Assembly (NCBI GenBank): GCA_032358165.1 | Contig: JAALGY010000023.1 | Span: 3,038,001 to 3,102,000, forward strand | DNA: 64,000 nt | From: Diplosphaera chodatii | Taxonomy: Eukaryota; Chlorophyta; Trebouxiophyceae; Prasiolales; Stichococcaceae | Reading direction: 5' to 3' | Shown here: piece after piece, positions 12,925-23,436 of the stretch | Layout of the letters: each line of letters opens with the position of its first letter | How positions within the stretch are numbered: position 1 is the first letter of the stretch | The notes under the pieces: generated by a model | What the model was told of the DNA's origin: nothing | Databases searched by the model: none | The model's input: only the letters and a program-made list of their open reading frames with translations | Program-made: the position numbers and the translations under genes

Positions 12925-13471
12925 GCAAGCTGGGTCAGTGCCACCTGCAGCTGCCACACATCCAGATGTTACTTCCCGTCGCTTGTCCATCAAATGCACG
13001 CCGTGACGGTTTGCAACAGCATGTGACTGGCACTGCATCCTTGAAGGGTGACGACACATGCGTTTGCAGCATGTCGGCCCTACGTGTGTGTGGAGCTTCT
13101 GCATCATCATGCCTTGCTGCTGCAGTCCCATGTGTGCCTGGCGGTGACAGCCTCAGCCCTGATGTAGAGCTACTTACAGCAGCCAGCACTGCAACCACGA
13201 GCACCCCAGTACCTTGAGGCCTTGTCGCTTGTACCAGACATGTCGTGCTGAGCACACGCAGCTTGGTTGCAGGAAGCAACTGGGCACCACACATCCAGCA
13301 GCCGGCTGTGAATGACCCATCGTTCGCCTGGCCAACTGACAACATGAACACGTCCTGCCTAGGCATGACAGTGCCGTGTGTCAAGGGGAGGTCGAGAATG
13401 GAAGCAGTCTTCAGATAGTGACAGTACAACCATCAACTGCAAGTGTTTTCCAGCTGCCCCGTGTTGATGAC
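12925..13471. other. Spacer between CotH-like and membrane-protein genes
   Basis: Holds the 3' UTR of the upstream CotH-like gene and the 5' region of the 273-residue protein gene, both on the - strand. The - strand around 13190-13365 reads an open, mildly hydrophobic stretch (MPRQDVFMLSVGQANDG...) before a gtaagt site. It could be an extra 5' exon of the downstream gene, but nothing confirms it. Confidence 0.4.
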
Positions 13472-16400
13472 TCATCCGCCAGCAGCGGCAGCGTCAGCTG
13501 TCGTGGCTGTCTGCAGCGGCGGCGCGATGTAGCGGTTTTGGGGCGTCACGGCGGCCTGCCCTGTGGCGAAGTCGCCCTCGGCCCGTGAGCGCAGAGCGAG
13601 GTTGGGCGCAACTGGGACCAGCTGAGGTGGGATGGTGCCGGCGGCCACCTGCGTCACAACACACAACGTTGCTCATCTGCTGAACTGCAGCGCAACATCT
13701 TGGAATGGGCCAGGCCATCTGCACTGCGGCTTGATCTGTTGACGTGTGCAGCGCTGTTTATCACTTGACGGGTCAACGTCGCACCTGCTTGAGCTGGCCC
13801 TCCATCCAGGCAAGGCGCGCCAGCACCCACTTGCGCAGCACGGCAAACTTGTCGTCGTACCCAGCGGCGACGGTCGGGTAGGACCCCGGCGACCAGATGA
13901 TGCCCAGCGGCACATACCTGTAGGCATGCGCAAAACAGTTGGCGCCTCAAAAACGCATGATGCGGCCATATGCAGTCGACAACAGCATGTTGGTTTCACC
14001 CGTCAGCCTGATGAGTGACATGTACCATGAGGCAGCTGCCCAGCTGCTGCGTCCTCGTCAGGCGCCTTCGTGCCAGTAGTGTGAGACACTGACATACATG
14101 CATATTCAGATGACCAGGGTGCAACAGCGAGAGGCGCACTTAGTGAGGGTGCGGATGCCGGCTGGCCGCAGGCTGGCGCATTTGCTGTCGATGGCGCCGC
14201 CGACGGTGGCGTCGGACCACTCTGCGGCGCGCAGCTGCAGGAACTTCTGTGCGGCGGCGGTGCGAAAGGCAGGATCCTGTGATCCAGGCAGGCGCCAATG
14301 AGCATGGCAAACACAGACCGCCAGGGTGCCAGCGGTTCACGATGGTCATGCTAGAATATGTGATGAGCCCTCCCACGGGTGTCAATCATGTCACATTAGG
14401 CACGCTCCAGCCCTCCCTGTGGGGGCAAGCGTCTGCCAGCGTGTGCAGCAGCAGCAGCTGTCACCACCCACCCGCCACAGCTGTCGGAACCACACGGCGA
14501 GGCCCAGCGTGGGGTCCGACACGCAGCGCTGCTGATCGTCGCAGATGTTGAACAGCCAGCCCTGCAGCGCCAGCCCCCATGGATTCTTCATGTACTTCTC
14601 CAAGGGTGCATTCAGGTTGCCCGACTCGGTGACGACAACACAGCCATGTTCAGCTGACTCATGCAAGTACATCAGGAAGCCCTTGTGACAAGCTGATCGA
14701 CTGCGTGGAAGCCTACATGCAGAAGCACATGCTCCTACCTGAGGGGCAGTGGCGGCGCCTCCAGCTTTGCCCGGCGCAAAGGGGTCTTTCCCTCCAGTCT
14801 TGTAGCCTTCAATCGGATACCTGCAACCATGCACGATGCTGGACTGCGTCTGGACGTGGTTAGAACACGTAGAGCTCGCGCACTTGGATATCACCTTGCA
14901 GTTGCATGATGGATCAGCAACTGTCAAGCGGTGTTGTGTCGTCCGGTGCAAGAAGGCACCCTTGCACATTGCGCACCCACAGCAGAAGCCAAAGCTCTGG
15001 CTCATGGACCACTGGGCGCCCATCTCGAGGAGGGCCGCTGCATCCTGCACAGGCAGATACCCTTCTGCCATCTGCCTGCTGGCTTCAAGGCCAGCCAAAC
15101 AGTACGGCCTGTGGCCGCGGTGGGTGAGTCTGACTGAAGGGTGCGGACTCTTGCAGACCTTGTACATGTAGACCGCCCCGTGGTAGGTGTGCTTCGTGTT
15201 CTTCATGAGCTCCGCCTCAAGGAACCTGAAAAGGTGGCACCATCATGTTTAGAACAACTCAAGCGTCTGATAATCCTCTGCTCAGTTGGCCACCTCTGCT
15301 CAGTTGGCCACCTACGTTCTGGTCTGCAACTCCAGCGACCGTCTGAACTCTTGCATAGTCGAGCAGAGCGCAGCAGATGCGCACCAGTCGACAAAAGTGG
15401 TGTCGTTGCCGTACATGCGCCAGCCAGTGGCAGGGTCTGCGAAGCTGGGTGCGTACAGCGCTTGCTCGAAAGCATTGATCGCGCTGTAAAGAAGAAGCTC
15501 CAATTATGCAAGCTGCAGTACAGCATGTAGATAGGTTGCGCAGCACCTGCTTCTTGCGTGCAAACTGTGTTGCACAGCCAGTGGTTGTAACAGCTGCAGC
15601 TCTCCTGCTGCAATGCTGCAACAGGCACGCATGCCACATACACCCCGCACCTGCCAACGTAAGCCTTTTGCGCACTTGTGATGGTGTCGAGCTGCGGGTA
15701 CCGGATGTTCCATGGCTGCCGTGTACTGCGCCGAGATCCTTTTGATCAGCAGCAGCATGGCACGGAAATGGCTGCAGCTGAGATGTGCGCTTTGATGTGC
15801 GCTGGGATATAGCGCTTTCGTAGACACCAGTGGCAGTGCCTCACGTGTTGCCGACAACAGCTGCGGTTCTGTTGCGTACTTGGCCGTGCTCATACTGGAG
15901 GATGTAGCCGGTGCCGGCAGGCGGCGTCGATGCTGTTGCCTTAGCGATGGGCACATTGTTGTCATCCTGCACCACATCAACACAGTCATAGGTGCAGGAT
16001 GGATGTTTTCTGCACCAGCCGATGTTGTACACGTTCACTCATTGACGACGCGGCAATCACAGCATCACAGATGCATTTACTGCATACTTAGATGCAGGCC
16101 GCATTGCAGGCTCACCCGAATGACCTTCTGCATCACCAGCTGCAAGCCGACGTAATCCCGCGCCAGGCTCAGCGGCCCGCCAGCCGTGTTGATGAACGTC
16201 TGAGCTCATGTTGAGAAGGGGTCGCAACACAGCACCGAGCTAGAGTTCCAAGGCTGTCGCAGAACTGCAACAATCTAGGGATTGTCGCGTGAACCTTATT
16301 GTGCCTGGCCTTTCTGCCATTGCCAACACAACAGCGTGCACCTCGATGTAAGTGGTCTTGGGGGTCCACTTGCTGGTGTCACGTGCCAGCCGGAATGCCA

Positions 16401-18028
16401 GCCACTGCCGCAGCCCCTGCATATGGCGGCAGCACACACCGCTGCACCGGCATTCACCGGCGTTCCAAATGCAGCCGTATGATGATCGAAGACTGGATGC
16501 AGCTGCGATGCAGAGGCTTGCAAATGCAATGCAGTGACGTGAGGCTACTAGTGCCATGCACCATAGGCTGTTCTCACCACTGTGTCATTCTGCGGTTGGT
16601 AGATGGCGAAGCTCTTCTCTGAGGGTAGCGCGAGGAAGGAGCTCTTCGCAAACAGTTTGACGTTGTACGACCGCAGCACGTTCCTGAGATCTGCGCATCA
16701 GGACTCGAGTCGTCTCAGTGCACGGTGGTCAGCAAACACTTGCAATTCGCATCGCGGCTGCCGCACTGCTGATGTACATCCACTTTCGGCTGCTGTATCC
16801 GCCGACTTTGCAAGCAATACACTGACCCATCTACGTGCTGCAGCTCTTTGAGAACGTCAAGTGATCATACTTCAAGTGATCATGCAATCGGCTTCACGTT
16901 GAACGCACTCGAGTTGGATCCGCCGCGGTGGCTCATCTCGAGTGTCCCTGTCCAATCATATCCGGGCTTGCCGGCACCGCAGGTGCATGCATCCACCTGC
17001 ATGTGTGTGTTGGCACGTATAGCAAGACTCTTTAGTGAAGATGAGGTCAGCAAGCAGCAGCAGACCTCTGGGAAAGCAGTGTGGGGCGCACCATATGTGG
17101 AACTCAGGTAGCATTCAGATTTTGAATCCAATGCATGTAAGGAGCACGCACACCTTGATATCCCGCTTGGCTGCTGAGCGGTCAAGCTGCTGGCCATTGG
17201 TGTCCACAATGAGCACCGGGATCGTTGGTGTGAAGCCGATGGCCGCCAGCCGCGCACAGCAAGCGGTGCCTGCAGCCAGCAGCCGCATCAAGGGCTGCAC
17301 CATTACCACATAGCAAGCACGGACACAATTGCAAGGTTGACGAAGGAATAAGCGGCCAAAGAACATGCACCTCGTGCAGCAAGGGAGCCGGGTTTGGACT
17401 TTTTGGGGGCATCTCCTGTGGCGGCGGCCCGCGCAGTTGCAGCCACAGCGGCGGCTTCCTGTGCTGCGGTTGCAGCGGGGACTGTTGACTCATCGCCATC
17501 TTCAGAGTCAGCTGCGGTGTCCCGCGCTGCAGTTGTGGCGGGGCCTGGCGGCGGGCCGCCCTCTCCAGGTGCAGCGGCGGTCCCCTGTGCTGGCGAGGCA
17601 GCGGCTCGGGGTGCATCGCCTTCCCCAGGTGCGGCGTCAGGGGCTGCGACAGGCCCGCTGACGAACTGCACTGTGCTGCCAGGTGACGCCGCCGGCAGTG
17701 CGGCCCCCTCGCCCTGCACAGCAGGGCACAGCCCATGTTGGCCGCAGTTCGTTGTGCTGTGTGTGCGTGTCGTCTGGTGCTGAAGAATCGCATCATACAG
17801 CTGCTTTTGCCACAGAGTGGCAAGGTAATGATGGAGTACCAGGGTGCAATCTGGACACAGGCCACAAAGCAGCCTTGAAGCATGGAGACACCAGCAAGGA
17901 GTGACAGCCTGGGCTCTGGACTGTTCGCTTGCCTGGATCGGGGCCTGGGCAGTCGCACAGCCTAGGACGCATGTGACGACCAGAAGCAACCAGAGGTGTT
18001 GCGGTCTGGCCAAACTGCCGCCTGCCAT
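13472..18028 (-). CDS. Secreted CotH-kinase-like protein
   Basis: CotH proteins have an atypical protein-kinase fold and often act outside the cell or on its surface. The start at 18028 gives a clear signal peptide (MAGGSLARPQHLWLLLVV, then TCVLGCATAQA). An Ala/Pro/Gly-rich region (about 17640-17400) follows. Domain blocks come in family order: IPVLIVDTNGQQLDRSAAKR (about 17215), YDWTGTLEMSHRGGSNSSAF (about 16960, the CotH R-G-x-S segment), VKLFAKSSFLALPSEKSF (about 16650), GWRMYGNDTTFVDW (about 15420), NTKHTYHGAVYMYK (about 15200), QWSMSQSFGFCCG (about 15020), LALQGWLFNICDD (about 14560) and YVPLGIIWSPGSYPTVAAGY (13785-13914). The last exon, 13472-13648, ends in TGA. The usual W-D-x-N metal-site segment reads W-S-M-S here, so activity is doubtful. 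Intron borders between the blocks are approximate. Confidence 0.78.
15278..15313. repeat. 18-bp perfect tandem duplication in CotH-like gene
   Basis: The unit ctgctcagttggccacct occurs at 15278-15295 and again at 15296-15313. It lies next to the exon encoding the FVDW block, in probable intron sequence. Confidence 0.9.
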
Positions 18029-18876
18029 GTATGTCTGGCTCCGGTGGTGGAGAGACAAGGGAAGCAGTCAGTTTGCTGCTGGGTCGGCTGTGACCGCCAG
18101 GTGATAAACTGGCGGATGTGCCGTCGGACTCCTTTGACCACTTGCTGGGGCCGATGTCGCACCAGCAGCGCCACGTGGCAGTAGGTGCTGGCCTACTTGC
18201 GGAGATGCGAGGCAAAAACTCACGTTGTGTGGTGAAGTTTCATGGAGCTTTGATCGGACTGGCAACGATGGTGAGAAGCCTGACAGCAGCAGACCTGCAC
18301 CGTGTGCACCACCTGGGCATGATACACCTGACGGGTTCTTCCCAGAATGCTGATTTGACTGGATGAAACAGGTGCGGCTTATATTATAAACATCGACATC
18401 AGGTATCGAAGCCAGCAACAACGCGCAACACGCTTGCGACCGTGTGCACGGCAAGCTGATCCAGATGGCGTTACAGCCGGTGCGAGGAATGCGGCTGAGC
18501 ACCCGCATCCAGAATCACTGCGGTTGATCCGGGGTGCTGCTATGACAGCACGCAGTCGTGCTGCTAGCATGAGGTCAACAGCCTTGTATTGACCACTGCC
18601 AGCAGCCCGGCAGCTGCCGTCACCCTGCGTCCTGCGCTGCCTGGCTGCCGTCCCCACCGCCGCCAGCCTTGTGCTGCAGGTATGCCTGTGCAGGAAGACG
18701 GTTGCATGCAGCCGTCAAAGACTTTGACAGCATCTGGGAAGTAGCGCAAGCTCCGAGGCTGCTCATCGTCCATTTGTTGCAACGTCTGCAGACTCGAGAT
18801 GGCGGCAGTCGACGTTGAGAAGGCATGCGAATTCATGCGCGCAGTAAAGCACAGAACGCGGCAACGGTCACATACA
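18029..18876. other. Intergenic between release factor 2 and CotH-like gene
   Basis: About 0.85 kb. It contains the promoter and 5' UTR of the CotH-like gene and the 3' UTR of the release factor gene, both on the - strand. Reading frames of 60-146 codons here show no consistent coding bias or family similarity. No repeat or RNA gene was recognised. Confidence 0.5.
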
Positions 18877-21800
18877 TCACAACCACAGCCAATGCCAAAG
18901 CCTCAGATAGATATAGCAACCTCCGAAAACGGCAGGATGCACCTGCATGACGGGGTCTGACTCCCCGTCCATGTTTCCTACACATTCCAAAATGTGAGTC
19001 AGCAAGGCACACCTGCATGAAGGGGTCCAGCTCCCCGTCCATGACCGCCGCCGTGTTGCCCGTCTCGTGCCCCGAGCGCAGGTCCTTCACCATTTTGTAG
19101 GGGTGGAAGACGTAGTTGCGGATCTGCCGGCCCCACTCCGCCTGCGATGTGGACACAGAGATCATGACGCCCGCATCATGACCCGTCCGCTAGTCGCCTG
19201 TCCCTACACCCTGGGTGTGATGGTTGACAGCAAGGGCAGGATGCTCAGGCACGCCTGTACTGTAGTAGCATGCCGCAGCACAAACTGCAGGGGTGGCAGC
19301 GTGCTATCCAGCACAGCATCAGAATACGGGGACATTGGTCAATGTCCACATTCAGAAGTACAACCGTCAGGAAGGGAAGCGAACCTTCACGACATCGCCC
19401 CTGATCTCCCGAATCTCAGCAGCCTGCTGCTCCTGGGCAATGACCACCAGCTTGGCCTGCACCCAGAAGCAGGTGTATTCTTAGGGCCTCTTGACGTAAC
19501 AAACAGAAACCCAAGACCCTACAGATCTTGCATCAACACATCCACTAACACCACTGCAAGCCTCCTGTCATGTGTGCAGGCGGCAATCCTACATGCAGGA
19601 GGGACAAGCTGCCCATATGGGCTTGGCCTTTTAGCTGAGGTGCAGCAGCTGCGCCGCACCTTCAGCATCTCCAGCGCGATGGCCTTGTTCTGCAGCTGGC
19701 TGCGCTCGCGCGTGCACTTGACGGCGATGTCGGTCGGGATGTGGCGTATCCGCACCGCCGTCTCCACCTGCAGAGTGTGGCGGCATGCCTATAAGCGGCT
19801 ATCGGACACAAGCGTTGGGTGGATGATCAGCAGCTGGTGGCGTGGCGGGTCAAGACCGGCTCATCAACCAATTGTGCTGTAGTAGCCTCGGTGCCTGGCA
19901 GGCTGCCGCCCTGCTCCAAACAGGCATGTTGCCTGCAGATTCGGCACCTTGTTGACATTCTGCCCGCCGGCGCCGCCGCTGCGCATGGTCGTGATCTCCA
20001 GGTCCGCCTCTGGAATCTCCACCTCCTTCACCTTGTCGCCTGCAGGCCGCGACAGGGTCCAAGGCTGGCTGAATGCTGTGGAGGTGTGTGGCATGGCACC
20101 ATGGCCATTCAGGTCTGCAGCTTGCAATTTCTTCGTTCCCATAGCACTGTGGCACGTTGTTTGCACCTCGGCTTTTAAGGAAGCTTGGAACAGGATGCAA
20201 ATGCACAGAGATCAGCTCACCCAGGATGGGCATGACGTCGACGGCGGCGAAGCTGGTGTGCCGGGTGTTGGCGGAGGAGAACGGGGACTGCCGCACCAGC
20301 CGGTGGGTGCCCTGCAGCAGGAGCAGGCTGCAGTGGGCTGGCATCCAACTCCATCCTGACTGGCAGGCTGCAGTGGGCTGGCAACCAACTCCGTCCTGAG
20401 TGGCAAAGCATGGGGCCTGGGGCCCGCGCTGTGCACACAACGCATACACCTCCAGAGGGCATTGTACAGTCAGCGCCTGGCGGGTCGTCATGCAAGCACC
20501 TTCTCAGCGGCCAGGTGGCCGTATGCGAAGCGGCCAGCGACCTCCATCTCGACGGACTTGACGCCAGCCTGCTCGCCTGAGGGACAGGCAGCAGTCGAGG
20601 CTTGGGCCAGATTGTGTGTAGATGCTTTGGGGAAGGCAGCACAGCAATCGTGGCAGCTGCTTTAATCAAGTGTCTGGTGCAGCGCAGCAGTCGCCAGGGC
20701 AGTAGCTGGCTAGCAAGCATACCCACATATCACCATCTGGTTGCCCTTTGTAGTGTGTAATCATGACACACAGATTGGTGCACGCTATGTCCCCCACCGG
20801 GCTGCCGGGCGACGGTGGCGACCTTGAAGCCCCTTGCCGCCGCCCAGCGTAGGTACATGCGCTCCAGCATGGCCGCCCAGTCCATCGCCTCCACCCCGCC
20901 CGCCCCCGACTGCGGGAAGCAGCGGTATTCGCTGGCAGTACTCCTCGACAAGCAAGCGTTCCTTTCACCGTCAACTGGGCCAGCTGATGCTGCTGATGGG
21001 CTGTGCTGGTGTGGGGGTGCTGAGAGTGCAGGTGCGGCATGATCAGCCCGTCAGCGCTGCTCACGCCGTCGGCGGGGACAGCCTTGCACCTGGATTGACA
21101 CGACAGCGCCGCCGGCGTCGTAGGGGCCGCCCAGCAGGGCTGTGAGCTGCCACGCTGACAGCGCTGACTCCAGGGCTTTCAGCGTCGCCTCTGCCTCCGC
21201 CACCAGACCCGGCGCATCCGCCGACCCTGGATCCTGCGAGTGCACGATGAATTACTCACCAGAGATGGAAGCAACTGGGCGTGAGGTACGCATGCTGCAC
21301 TGCCGATGTGTCCCTCTTCCGCGTGCTGCTGATCCGGCTGCGATCATGGGGTGTAGCTGGGCTGTGAGGGAGGGACCGTGCCAGTCTGACAGTGAGAACA
21401 GACCCAAGCTCTGCTGATGATGCTTTCCGGTATGGGCCAGGGCCAGGTGCCAGCTCGTGCATGCTTCTCACCTCGAGCTCCAGGAGCTCGAGGCTGAGGT
21501 GCAGGTCCTCCAGCTGCGTCGCCAGCGCCTCGGCACCCGCGATGTCGTCCTTCACACCCTGCAGCTCCTCCATCACCTGCGACCCAAAGCCACTGTAGTA
21601 CTGACACCACCGCGCTCAGCTGCTGCACAAGGCAGGCTGAGCGCAGCCGTGCGCAGGGCAGGTGCACAATCATACTATGGCAGATACATTGCGGAAGGCA
21701 GTAACGCTGCTGAGGCTGTGGGCACGGAGTGGAGCCTTGTTGCCAGAGAAGGGCTGGGCCACACCGCCGCCGCGTTTGAGGGATCGTCCCACAGGTCGCC

Positions 21801-22552
21801 CGCCGACGCCCTGGCCTCGAGCGCTGCGACGCGGCCCTGCAGCGACGCCACGTCTGCAACGGCCCGCGCCTGGGCCACCTCCCCATCCAGTTCGCCAGCC
21901 TGGGACGTCAGCCGCTGTCTTGATGATTGACTCTGAGCATACGCTTTTGCCGGTGTGAGAACACAGATACTGGTGTGCAGCATTGCATGCGCAGTGTCAA
22001 CACCCCAGGGTGCACAGCAGAATATGCAGCTTGCAGCTGCTCACCCTCTTCCGCAAGACCCCTATCCGGACATCCAGATCTGCCGAGGCGGGTGCCTGCG
22101 GCGGCGCCGCCGCTGCTGCGATGCACCGCCTGCTGCCGCTGCCCTGCATGCGTGCAATGCCCATGTGCTATGTATGTGTGCCGCCTTGAATGAATCATGC
22201 AGCTGCATGTAGCGTCACCCTTCCGTACCTGCGCGGAACATCTCCGGAACCCTGCAGGATGACTGCTGCCGGTCCATGCAAGGGCGACATCAAGGCTACA
22301 GCATGCCGCCCTGCTGCCTGACGTTACCGTTTGCCCAGAAGCCGCTTTGTCAATTGAAGCTGTGCAGAAGGCACTGTATCTGTTTGCACGACTCTGTGGC
22401 ACGCTGCCAAATGGCCTGCTGGCAGTGCTGGCGCGGCTGCGAATGGCGGTAGGCTCACATGTGCATGCACGCAGGTTGGTCAGCAAATGACTGGTGGCAG
22501 ACAGCATACCACGCGAGAGACACCTGGCGTGCAGCGCAGCCGCTGTTGACAT
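18877..22552 (-). CDS. prfB: Organellar peptide chain release factor 2 (probably plastid)
   Basis: Class I release factor ending translation at UGA and UAA. Conserved blocks are in order on the - strand. The N-terminal coiled-coil pieces are [13 protein letters not shown] (about 22075), [17 protein letters not shown] (about 21830) and [12 protein letters not shown] (about 21490). Domain 2 begins with [18 protein letters not shown] (about 21110), then [20 protein letters not shown] (about 20890) and [20 protein letters not shown] (about 20540). [19 protein letters not shown] (about 20290) holds SPF, the RF2 anticodon tripeptide. [14 protein letters not shown] (about 19970) holds the catalytic GGQ. 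Then come [16 protein letters not shown] (about 19750), [15 protein letters not shown] (about 19430) and [20 protein letters not shown] (19075-19140). The leader from 22552 ([15 protein letters not shown]) looks like an organelle transit peptide. The bacterial autoregulatory frameshift is not expected, because introns interrupt the gene. The short last exon with stop at 18877-18879 is tentative. Confidence 0.9.
20323..20402. repeat. 40-bp tandem duplication in release factor 2 intron
   Basis: Two copies of a 40-bp unit beginning gcaggctgcagtgggctggc (20323-20362 and 20363-20402) differ at only a few bases. The array abuts the 3' splice site of the exon carrying the SPF motif (exon start near 20315 on the - strand). 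Confidence 0.9.
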
Positions 22553-23436
22553 GCGTGCACCTTGACAAATGTGTCGTCTATGATGCGCCATGGGATGCGC
22601 TATGGTCATGTCTCATGTGCCAATTGCAGGCACCCTGTAGGAGAACATAAGGTATGGCCAGGGAGCAAGGTTGGGAGCAAGGTTGCAACCCCTAAGGCAG
22701 TGATTGTGCAGTGGGCTGCTGAGGAGAGCACAGTGCAATCGCCAGGAGCTCAGTCATGCCTGAAGCGCAGTTACAAAACACGGTCAGATGTGAGATGCCA
22801 AACCACTGTTGTAGAAGTTCCTGTGCTCCCCGAATGGTACCTCTCACAATGCCACATGCATCACGAAGCAACTGCGCAGCTCCCTGAGGGTTTGATGAAG
22901 ACTAGATGCAACTCGCAAGCAACATGCCCTGTCTCTCTAGGTAGTCCAAGTCTAACAGCTGGGGCCAGGCAGTGAGACACCAGCCACAGCGCAGCACTTG
23001 CGCTGGCCAGCGCCCCATGATCATCCCCGCATGCTCAGCGAAAGCAGCCTAGTGAAGCCTACTGAAGCAAAAGTGTCCGAGTGCCGCATTGTGCGGCGGG
23101 TTCCGGGTTCCATCTACCTAAGCAGCTACCCTACTCATGTCGCTATTCTAGGGAGAAGACGGCGGAGCAGCGCAGCCCACACGATCCCGACGCTCCTGAT
23201 TCTTGCCAGAACCCAGCTGTAGGGCAAGTTCCTTTGCAATGACGCCCAAGTGTAGTTGACGTCCGCCGTTACAGCGGCTGCGTGATTTGCATTGCTGTCC
23301 CTTTCGCACGTTCTGCAGTCTGCCCGCACTGCTCGCAGTTCTACGTTCAGGCCGTGCTCTGTGTTGAATTCAACTTTGTCGCCGGCATGGGCTGCGGCCC
23401 AGGCAGCTGCAGAGCTCCTCGCACATTGCTGCTGGT
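22553..23436. other. Intergenic between kinase 3' end and release factor 5' end
   Basis: About 0.9 kb carrying the kinase 3' UTR and the release-factor promoter, both - strand genes. A 12-bp tandem repeat (gggagcaaggtt twice, 22661-22684) is the only structure seen. Part of it could encode an unrecognised extra exon, but no frame stands out. Confidence 0.5.

Noticed and set aside
22661..22684. 12-bp tandem repeat gggagcaaggtt twice as a regulatory site
   Set aside because: Only two copies with no known motif and no position relative to a promoter that would support regulation. Recorded simply as a small duplication.
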